A stretch of DNA of 12,258 nucleotides from an uncultured Lachnospiraceae bacterium. GTDB lineage: Bacteria; Bacillota; Clostridia; Lachnospirales; Lachnospiraceae. The stretch covers positions 1 through 12,258 of the forward strand of contig UQVK01000108.1 in the NCBI GenBank assembly GCA_900544445.1. The letters run 5' to 3'. The notes under the pieces were generated by a model. It did no database searches and was not told the origin of the DNA. It saw only the letters and a program-made list of their open reading frames with translations. Positions 1 to 6,192 of the stretch are shown piece after piece (the stretch's first letter is position 1; every line of letters begins with the position of its first letter). The translations under genes and the position numbers were made by a program.

Positions 1-122
1 GATTCCATGGCTCTATTCCAGGAGATTGGGTGGCTCCGCCACCGCAGAATATACAGACGGAATGATTGATATGCCATTTCTCCGGATAAGTTTGTGATAA
101 ATGTTCCTGCGCGGTTTTGCAT
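1..122 (-). pseudogene. 5' fragment of a Fic-family-like gene, partial (runs off the left edge), possibly truncated
   Basis: Reading the minus strand, an ATG at 122-120 lies 5 nt downstream of a GGAG ribosome binding site (complement of 128-131) and is preceded by a good promoter. The first residues contain RAGTFITNLSGEMAYQSF. I recognise this as resembling the start of Fic/DOC-family AMP transferases, where an RAG...NLSGE.AY.SF stretch normally leads into a proline-rich PLPPxP segment. Here the resemblance ends at about residue 21 (near position 60). The frame stays open to the window edge but reads RLYILRWRSHPISW, which does not fit the family. This suggests recombination or truncation at that point, although a diverged Fic start or an unrelated small protein is possible. 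The family call is from memory and rests on about 18 residues. No catalytic HPFxxGN motif can be seen because the rest lies outside the window. Confidence 0.4.
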
Positions 123-170
123 GAGGTCTCCTTTCTCTCATGAAACAAGAAACTTGAAAATTCTACGTTC

Positions 171-179
171 ATTATAGCA
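171..179 (-). promoter_or_regulatory. Extended -10 promoter for the minus-strand Fic-like start
   Basis: On the minus strand the sequence TGCTATAAT is a perfect TATAAT (complement of 171-176) with an upstream TG, the extended -10 form. No good -35 box lies at the usual distance, which extended -10 promoters tolerate. Transcription would begin near 164, giving a leader of about 40 nt with a GGAG site 5 nt before the ATG. This supports the minus-strand start being, or having been, a real gene. Confidence 0.55.
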
Positions 180-183
180 CAGA

Positions 184-203
184 AAACTCAACAAATTGAG
201 TTT
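184..203. repeat. 20-bp inverted repeat (8-bp arms), candidate operator
   Basis: AAACTCAA at 184-191 and its exact reverse complement TTGAGTTT at 196-203 are separated by 4 nt. The palindrome sits just upstream of the minus-strand extended -10 element, over its -35 region, where a repressor or activator site could act. No T-run follows, so it is not a convincing terminator. Function is inference. Confidence 0.35.
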
Positions 204-390
204 AGATGAAACAAAAAATGAAAATAATTTCACAAAAAACGGTTAATGTGAAATTCCAGGGATGATTTTTGCAGAGAAATTTCAAGTTCTTAAAGCTGGA
301 TATCTTATAATAGACTTACATAAAAAACAATAAAATATTATTTTTTCTAACAAAATCATCATCTAATCTCAATTTTTCCTAAATTATATG

Positions 391-423
391 TTGATTTAAT
401 CCTCAAATGGTATATACTATAAT
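391..423 (+). promoter_or_regulatory. Promoter of the rloA-rloB operon
   Basis: TTGATT at 391-396 and TATACT at 413-418 are spaced 16 bp apart. An overlapping alternative is TTTAAT (395-400) with a perfect TATAAT (418-423) at 17 bp. Either would start transcription about 30-40 nt upstream of the ATG at 462. The position and AT-rich surroundings fit a vegetative sigma-A-type promoter. Confidence 0.55.
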
Positions 424-461
424 AAAAAGAGGTCACAGACAGCCAGAATGAGGAGATTATT

Positions 462-1757
462 ATGCTGATACAATTTAACTTTAAGAATTTCAAATCATTT
501 CGTGATGAAGTGTCGCTGGACTTGTCGGCGACTAAAATAACGGAACATGAGGATCATGTTGTAAATATCGCAAATGATAAATTGTTGAAAGTTGCAGCAA
601 TTTATGGCGCTAACGCAAGCGGTAAGTCAAATGTATATGATGCATTTAAATACATGAGTTATTACGTGGAAGAGTCTTTCAAATTTGGAGATGAGGAAGG
701 CAGCCGCCGGAAAAAGGGGATGGATTATCAGAAGGTCACTCCGTTTCTGTTTGATGATAACAGCTGCAATGAAGAGACCACGTTTGAAGTCTTTTATGTA
801 GATAATTCTGAAAATACCGGAAAAATATATCAATATGGATTTTCCTTAAAAGCAGATGAGGTGGTAGAGGAATGGTTATATTCCAAAGCTAAGACAGCAA
901 GAAATAATTATAGAACCGTGTTTTACCGTAAAAAAGGTGAAGAACTGGAAATGAATGGTTTCTCCAAAAACCATGTGGAGAATATTAAGGCATCATTGAA
1001 TAAAGAAGCACTTATCGTTTCTCTGGGAGCAAAATTACGGATTGCCAAACTTAAAAAGGTGCGGGAATGGTTCCTGAATAATGAAATTATGGATTTTGGC
1101 GATCCGGCTGAGAACTTTTTCCGTTCCAATATCCTTCCATATGGGTTTGCAGACAAAAAGAAAATACAGGAAAATGTGGTAAAGTATTTTGCTTCCTTTG
1201 ATGAGGCAATACAAGGGTTTGAGGTGGAAGAGTTGCCATCGGATGATGAGAAGGATACAGGCAGAAGCTTTACAATAGATGCCCTGCATAAAAAAGTGGG
1301 AAGTCAGAAGATGGCTTCGATTCCGTTGAATCAGGAATCCAGTGGCACACTGAAGATGTTCGCGCTTTATCCGTCACTGAAAGATGTACTGGATAATGGG
1401 GGAACATTGTTTATAGACGAATTGAATGCCAGACTGCATCCATTGCTGGTTCGGAATATCATACTGACTTTTTTATCGCCGGAGATTAATACGCAGAATG
1501 CCCAGCTTATTTTTACCACCCATGATATCTGGCAGTTATCCAATGAACTGTTGCGCAGGGATGAGATCTGGATGGTCAATAAAAACAGGGATGGGGTATC
1601 AGAATTGTATTCGCTGGCTGAGTTTAAAGATGAGGATGGAAACAAAGTGCGCAGAGACGAGGCTTTGGCAAAAAATTACCTTACAGGAAACTATGGTGCA
1701 ATTCCTGCATTAAAACCGATGAAGATGCTTATAGGAGGATCTGCGGATGGCGAATAG
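462..1757 (+). CDS. rloA: RloA/AbiLi-like AAA (ABC-type) ATPase of a defence pair
   Basis: This soluble 431-residue ATPase has the architecture of OLD-like/RloA-type SMC-ABC ATPases. The N-terminus (FNFKNFKSF) is the usual opening of this group. Walker A is GANASGKS at residues 49-56. An ABC-signature-like ESSGT lies at 292-296, Walker B LFIDE at 316-320, and the H-loop histidine in FTTHD at 351-355. The insert between Walker A and the signature carries the family-specific coiled part. The start is well supported by AGGAG 6 nt upstream. The gene overlaps the next by 11 nt and the partner is RloB-family, so it belongs to the RloA/RloB (AbiL) class. In that class the ATPase is thought to sense infection and control a TOPRIM effector; this mechanism is inferred from related ATPase-TOPRIM systems such as OLD/Gabija and PARIS. 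All ATP-site motifs are intact. The target is unknown. Confidence 0.85.
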   Translation: MLIQFNFKNFKSFRDEVSLDLSATKITEHEDHVVNIANDKLLKVAAIYGANASGKSNVYDAFKYMSYYVEESFKFGDEEGSRRKKGMDYQKVTPFLFDDNSCNEETTFEVFYVDNSENTGKIYQYGFSLKADEVVEEWLYSKAKTARNNYRTVFYRKKGEELEMNGFSKNHVENIKASLNKEALIVSLGAKLRIAKLKKVREWFLNNEIMDFGDPAENFFRSNILPYGFADKKKIQENVVKYFASFDEAIQGFEVEELPSDDEKDTGRSFTIDALHKKVGSQKMASIPLNQESSGTLKMFALYPSLKDVLDNGGTLFIDELNARLHPLLVRNIILTFLSPEINTQNAQLIFTTHDIWQLSNELLRRDEIWMVNKNRDGVSELYSLAEFKDEDGNKVRRDEALAKNYLTGNYGAIPALKPMKMLIGGSADGE

Positions 1758-2418
1758 AAGCGGAGGAAAGTCCAGTGACCGCAGGGCCGGAAAAAGAAAA
1801 GACCGGAATCAGCGTGTGGGAACAAGAGTACCGGAGTTAGGTTATTACCTGATCGTAACAGATACGAAGGAGACGGAAAAGAATTATTTTGATGGCCTGC
1901 GGGACAGTATTCCGACAGAGCTGAAAGATCGTCTGGTGATAAAAGTGGAAAAGGCCAGAACCGCAGATCTGGTGAAACGGGCGCTGGAGCTTGCAAATAA
2001 GGAGCCTCAGTACCGTATTCCATGGATTGTCTTTGACAGAGATCAGGTAACAGATTTTGATAATATTATCCAGTTGGCAGAGAAAAGCGGTGTTGGTGCA
2101 GGCTGGTCCAATCCCTGTTTTGAAATCTGGATGTATGCTTATTTCGGAGAGATGCCGACCATAGGCGAATCTTATACATGCTGTGACCGGTTTGCGGATA
2201 AATTTGAGAAGGTTACGGGACAGAAATATTTAAAAAGGGATAAAGATATTTACCGAAAATTGATGCAGTTTGGAGATGAGAAAAAGGCAATTCAGATAGC
2301 GGAGCGGTGTTACAGGAAGTGCGTAAATGATGGGAAGATAAAGCCATCAGAGATGTGGCCAGCCTGTACGGTGCAGCGGTTGGTGGAAGAAATATGTAAA
2401 AAAACTCGTTATTGTTAA
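1747..2418 (+). CDS. rloB: RloB-family TOPRIM-like protein (AbiLii-like), putative defence effector
   Basis: This is a 223-residue RloB-family protein. Residues 1-30 are a basic, disordered-looking stretch. The core begins at YYLIVTDT (33-40) and ETEKNYF (42-48), matching the family's usual IVcEGxkTExnYF pattern. WIVFDRD at 93-99 matches the acidic DxD of a TOPRIM-like fold. SNPCFEIWMYAYF at 121-133 is the strongest RloB hallmark. The glutamate usual at the first acidic position is Asp39 here and the next glycine is Thr40. It is translated from AGGAGG 8 nt upstream of the ATG and overlaps the ATPase gene by 11 nt, so the two are translationally coupled. The likely role is the nucleic-acid-cutting effector of an AbiL-type pair. 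Nuclease activity is inference from the TOPRIM resemblance, not from a demonstrated RloB reaction. Confidence 0.85.
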   Translation: MANRSGGKSSDRRAGKRKDRNQRVGTRVPELGYYLIVTDTKETEKNYFDGLRDSIPTELKDRLVIKVEKARTADLVKRALELANKEPQYRIPWIVFDRDQVTDFDNIIQLAEKSGVGAGWSNPCFEIWMYAYFGEMPTIGESYTCCDRFADKFEKVTGQKYLKRDKDIYRKLMQFGDEKKAIQIAERCYRKCVNDGKIKPSEMWPACTVQRLVEEICKKTRYC

Positions 2419-2443
2419 CTTCATTTTGCATTCACGATATAAT
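2415..2443 (+). promoter_or_regulatory. Candidate internal promoter for the 1112-residue gene
   Basis: TTAACT at 2415-2420 and a perfect TATAAT at 2438-2443 are 17 bp apart. The -35 box overlaps the TAA stop of rloB. Transcription would start near 2450, about 50 nt before the ATG at 2499. No terminator lies between rloB and this site, so the third gene could be read both from the upstream promoter and from its own. Confidence 0.5.
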
Positions 2444-2498
2444 CTTAGAAAGCAAGCACAATCATGATACAGCGACTGGCGGAGAATAAAAGAAAAGC

Positions 2499-5400
2499 AT
2501 GATGAACCCATTAGAGACTGTTTTGGAAAACATATTCGGAGATTTTCTAAGCGTGCTTACCGGGGGTGCTAAAAACCGGATCGAAAAGGATAAAATTAAG
2601 CAGGCTTTCTTCCGGTGCGGTGATATTTTGAGCCGGTTTGAAAATACAGGAGAAGATTCCTTCGGGGATGCTGTCCAGGCGGTCTTTTCCAGAGAAAATC
2701 TTCAGATGATATATACGGAAATGTCGAAAGAAACCGGCTATGATATGATTCCCTGTATTCGCCGGGATTTAGAGAGGATTTGTAAAGAGTATGATGTAGA
2801 AGCAGAGCACTTTATCGATGCTTTTATGGAGATGTTTAAACGCTGTATCTATGAAAATGACAGAGCTCTTTATGCTGAAATATATCAGAGCGAGTGGAGG
2901 GCGGAAGAATATGATGAGCATCGTAGTCTTCTGGCATATCAATCTCTGCTATTATCAAAAGTGAACGGAATAGAAGCACAGCTTAACAGGGCGCTTGCTG
3001 CTGAAGAAAGCATGCCATTGATTTCATATTCAGATGCAGAGCAGAACTGGTCTGATGATGAGTCGGAAGAGGATCAGCAGGAGTGGAAGCTTCGATATCC
3101 GCAGGGGAAAGGATTATATTTAGACGAAGAGAAGAAAAGAGCCAGAATTCTGGAATTGACGCAGCAGTGGAAAGAGGAAAGGCAGAAAGCGCCTCAGTGG
3201 TATATTGTTCCGGGAAATAAAAGGCGTACCCTGCGGTACTACACATGTGATGAGGAGCTTTTGTATTTGACCGAATCGGTTTCAACTGATGAGAAATTTG
3301 ATTTTGCGTACGAACTGGTCTGGCGTTATGAGGCTGGTTTTATTTCCTATACTGCAGAGCTTCTGAAAGAGATCAGGAAAGTATGGGATCAGATAAATTA
3401 TGAAACAGAAGCAGATCCGCAGAAGCAGGAAGCATGGTTTTATATGGGACAGGCTCTCTTGAGAGAGTATCGGGAGGACTTGGATTTAGATAACTGGAAC
3501 GAAGGCTACGCCAGACTTTGGAGTGCCCGCAGTGGCGCCATAACCAGAGAAGACGATTTGTCTCTGCAAAAAATTAAATTATTGTTTATGCAGAATAAGA
3601 TATCAGAAGCCCGAGACGCGCTTCTGACATTTCGGGGAAGGGAGTCTGCTTTTGGCGTGCGGTTACAGGCTGCCGGATTAAAAGCGGAGTGTGGATTGCT
3701 GTCGGAAGCCTGTCAGGATTTGCAGGAGCTGGAAAAGGGACTGTTATCCGTACTTCAGGCAGATACCGATAAAAAGTATCATGTCTATTACAAATCTGTT
3801 CTGTCAGGTACATATTTTTTGCAGGCTTTTATTATACAGGCCGGGAGGCTGTCTGAAGACGATGCAGAACTGAAGGGCATATGGGCGAAAGCGGAAAAAT
3901 ATGAAAGTTATTTCAGCTTTGACCGGAATAAAAATGAGTTTATTCAGGAATTATACAGAGATTTAAAAAAGGAAAAGGAATCAGAACCCTTTGAAGTTGA
4001 CAGAGTAAAAAAGACTGTCGTTTTTGCTTCGCATAGATTTTCAGGAGTTTATGATTTCTTCAGATTACTGGACAGATCGGCAGTTCCATTGCATATCGGT
4101 TATACAAGATTACTGGATGAGGATGAGTCCGATTTTATCAGAATATTGCTTGAAAAATACAGATATATCGGATGGTTTATGCTGTTGCGGTTCGGAAGTA
4201 TTAAAACGACAGAAATAGTATTGGGAAGAAAAGAGTGCATTGTTCTTAACCGGAATAATCGGGAAGGGCTGGAAAAAGCGTTTGATTATGTATACGATGC
4301 TGTAGACAGGGCTGTGACGGGTATTCAGACAACGAATGGCCGCCTCCAGGGGAATGCATACAATCATATCCTGTCAAACGGACTGGAAATCCTGAGAAGG
4401 ATGCTTTCTGTTACCAATATTCGCGGCCAGAAGAAGCTCATTAATCTGATGTGCAAATTAATGGATGCAGATGTGGTCCAGGAATATCAGGTATTGAATA
4501 AATGGATCCGACAGATTATGTACGTTACAGAAGACCGGGTAAAGGCAGCTATGCTGAATGAGCTGCTTACCTGTTCAGCAAAAGAACGTACTCAGGGCAG
4601 AAGGGAAAACTCTTTGGATCCATTTGACGTTTTCAATGAGTTTATAGACGCCAGACATTTTTACCAGTCTGCAGATATAGATCCGGATATTATAGACGAT
4701 ATGCTTAACAGGGCTTACCAGAATGAAAAGGAAAAAAGAAGCTTTATTCCCCGGCTTGGCCAGATGGCAGATTGGAATTTATTAACAGAGAAACAGAGAG
4801 AACGCTTTGCAGTGCTGTTATGGGGAGATATTACTGAACAAACGTTACTACCTTATGAAAAAGATTATTTTGTGGACACGTTCTTAAGGTGGCCGCATCC
4901 AGAGAAGATAGACGTTGCAGAAAGAATAAAACGTAAATTACTTGATACTGATAATTTTCAACATATAAAGAAGCAACGGCTGTCAGCTATTGCCTTTGGA
5001 GAGAATATTTATTTGAAACAGATTCGGTATCTTAATAGAAGTGTACCAGATTTTTGGAAGCCAGAAGAAGTTGAATTGTTAGTGAAGGGGATTCTTGACT
5101 GCTGGAAGGCATTGAAACAGAAATTTTCAGAGACCAGGGATCCTGAATTATACCGGGAAGAGTTTTCATCCCGCGTTAAGTCACTATTAAGTGCAATTTG
5201 TTCTTTTGATCGAAAGCTGATACAGCAGATAGACAAGGCAATAATTGAGTGCGTGCAACAAATGGCGCATGAAATAAATGAGTACAGCTTGGAAACGATA
5301 GAATTAGTGGTCCTGTTTACGCCGCCAGACAGGTTATCTGAAATCGAAGGAAGGATCATCACAGGATTAAGAGCGGCAGATAGGGAGAAGGTCGTACCGT

Positions 5401-5837
5401 CAGTAAATGCGGCACTAAAAATATTATATGATTGCTATCAGATAAATTGTGGTTACGATCTTTTTCAAGAGATGGCAATTTTGTGTCTGTACAGAAAAGA
5501 ACCAGGCTTAGAGTGTTGCCTGATTGCAATACATAATCTCTTATACTCTGTGAAGGACATCGAATTGGCTCAGGATAATCTGAATATGCTGTATGAAGTA
5601 TTAGACAATATTGATCAGCAGACTGATTATGAAAATAATCTCGATAAAACGGAAAAAGAAATAAAGAATCTGATTAAAATAAGGGAGGCCTGCGCTGCCA
5701 TGGCATATCAGCTTTATCGATATGAAGAGAGGAATTATATTCCACATTCTTCTGCGGTATCAAACTGGAAAGATATTTGTAAAGGCGGAAAATCATTAAA
5801 AGAATTTGTTGAAGTAAAAAGGCGTTGGTTTGAGTGA
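2499..5837 (+). CDS. Large helical protein of unknown function linked to the RloA/RloB pair; C-terminal part resembles TPR/DUF4020-like regions of SIR2 proteins
   Basis: I cannot assign this 1112-residue protein with confidence. It has no signal peptide, no membrane segment and no Walker, HNH, PD-(D/E)XK or SIR2 motif that I can see. Residues 1 to about 165 are a charged helical domain ending in a short coiled-coil-like stretch. This layout recalls N-terminal effector or adaptor domains of NACHT/STAND-type proteins. A very acidic linker follows (about 172-197). From about 215 on, the protein is a long run of amphipathic helices with TPR-like spacing. A segment near 555-570 (RYIGWFMLLRFGS) and one near 760-776 (LTEKQRERFAVLLWG) remind me of the helical C-terminal region of some SIR2/DUF4020 defence proteins; this is from memory and unverified. 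ATG codons at 2499 and 2502 are both possible starts. The nearest GGAG ends 14 nt upstream, so initiation may be weak. It lies 80 bp after rloB, on the same strand and with the same AT-rich composition. Confidence 0.7.
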   Translation: MMNPLETVLENIFGDFLSVLTGGAKNRIEKDKIKQAFFRCGDILSRFENTGEDSFGDAVQAVFSRENLQMIYTEMSKETGYDMIPCIRRDLERICKEYDVEAEHFIDAFMEMFKRCIYENDRALYAEIYQSEWRAEEYDEHRSLLAYQSLLLSKVNGIEAQLNRALAAEESMPLISYSDAEQNWSDDESEEDQQEWKLRYPQGKGLYLDEEKKRARILELTQQWKEERQKAPQWYIVPGNKRRTLRYYTCDEELLYLTESVSTDEKFDFAYELVWRYEAGFISYTAELLKEIRKVWDQINYETEADPQKQEAWFYMGQALLREYREDLDLDNWNEGYARLWSARSGAITREDDLSLQKIKLLFMQNKISEARDALLTFRGRESAFGVRLQAAGLKAECGLLSEACQDLQELEKGLLSVLQADTDKKYHVYYKSVLSGTYFLQAFIIQAGRLSEDDAELKGIWAKAEKYESYFSFDRNKNEFIQELYRDLKKEKESEPFEVDRVKKTVVFASHRFSGVYDFFRLLDRSAVPLHIGYTRLLDEDESDFIRILLEKYRYIGWFMLLRFGSIKTTEIVLGRKECIVLNRNNREGLEKAFDYVYDAVDRAVTGIQTTNGRLQGNAYNHILSNGLEILRRMLSVTNIRGQKKLINLMCKLMDADVVQEYQVLNKWIRQIMYVTEDRVKAAMLNELLTCSAKERTQGRRENSLDPFDVFNEFIDARHFYQSADIDPDIIDDMLNRAYQNEKEKRSFIPRLGQMADWNLLTEKQRERFAVLLWGDITEQTLLPYEKDYFVDTFLRWPHPEKIDVAERIKRKLLDTDNFQHIKKQRLSAIAFGENIYLKQIRYLNRSVPDFWKPEEVELLVKGILDCWKALKQKFSETRDPELYREEFSSRVKSLLSAICSFDRKLIQQIDKAIIECVQQMAHEINEYSLETIELVVLFTPPDRLSEIEGRIITGLRAADREKVVPSVNAALKILYDCYQINCGYDLFQEMAILCLYRKEPGLECCLIAIHNLLYSVKDIELAQDNLNMLYEVLDNIDQQTDYENNLDKTEKEIKNLIKIREACAAMAYQLYRYEERNYIPHSSAVSNWKDICKGGKSLKEFVEVKRRWFE

Positions 5838-6007
5838 AGAGATATCCTTATAAAGGCCATTTTGCCTCCCATTCCAGCCAGACACAAAAGAAAGCCGTTC
5901 TATATATACCCGGCGCCGCCCGCACCGGAAATGAGCAGGGAGACAGACAAGTATAAAATTTGTACGAAAAACAGACGCTCCAAAATGAGTTTTCTATTCG
6001 TTTTCAC

Positions 6008-6036
6008 TTGACACTTTCGTCGAACGGAAGTAGGAT
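6008..6036 (+). promoter_or_regulatory. Promoter of the ech-hypF operon
   Basis: A perfect TTGACA at 6008-6013 is followed after exactly 17 bp by TAGGAT at 6031-6036 (four of six consensus bases). Transcription would start near 6043, leaving a leader of about 150 nt before echA. A short palindrome, TTCG-T-CGAA at 6017-6025, lies in the spacer and could be a regulator contact, but it is too short to name. No other promoter is evident within the operon. Confidence 0.6.
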
Positions 6037-6093
6037 AAGGAAGGGTGCACAACCGGCCCGTTTTCAAATCATGTGACCGGCTGTCAGATCATA

Positions 6094-6123
6094 CGGGAGG
6101 GCGGCGGACTGCCGCATTTTCCG
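6094..6123 (+). promoter_or_regulatory. Hairpin in the echA leader
   Basis: GCGGC (6101-6105) and GCCGC (6111-6115) form a five-pair stem around a 5-nt loop. The outer CGGGA (6094-6098) can pair with TTCCG (6119-6123) using one G-U pair. A short T-rich stretch follows the inner stem. It could be an attenuator or a structured leader element, but it is weaker than a typical intrinsic terminator and matches no riboswitch I know. Confidence 0.25.
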
Positions 6124-6192
6124 TTTTCCTGTCAGGCCGAAGCCCGCAGGAAATGGCCCAATTTTTACAAAAAGGAAAGCGGGGAGAACCAT

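Larger units (their letters stand above)
123..461. other. AT-rich divergent intergenic region
   Basis: This 339-nt stretch separates the minus-strand Fic-like start from the plus-strand rloA-like gene. It holds the minus-strand promoter and palindrome, the plus-strand promoter and the rloA ribosome binding site. The middle (about 205-390) is very AT-rich. It has a TATAAT-like hexamer at 306-311 with no matching -35, and I see no ORF or RNA gene there. A short TTTCAAGTT at 280-288 is the inverse of AACTTGAAA at 151-159, which may be chance. Confidence 0.6.
5838..6192. other. Non-coding junction between the AT-rich block and the ech operon
   Basis: This 355-nt stretch holds the change from AT-rich to GC-rich sequence (a GC-rich patch at about 5910-5927 marks it), the ech promoter and the echA leader. 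I find no convincing rho-independent terminator after the 1112-residue gene; AGGC-CATTTT-GCCT near 5855-5866 has only four pairs and no T-run. An in-frame upstream ATG at 6073 exists for echA but is not the likely start. Confidence 0.6.

Noticed and set aside
3..65. Plus-strand frame ending in TGA at 63-65 (…IPGDWVAPPPQNIQTE), as the tail of a gene from the left
   Set aside because: It reads like a plausible protein C-terminus, but only 20 codons are visible, I recognise no family, and it conflicts with the Fic-like reading on the other strand.
5838..5900. Rho-independent terminator after the 1112-residue gene
   Set aside because: The best hairpin has four base pairs and no following T-run.
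6073..6192. N-terminal extension of EchA from the ATG at 6073
   Set aside because: The 40 added residues are polar and unlike EchA/NuoL. A GGGGAG at normal spacing favours the ATG at 6193.
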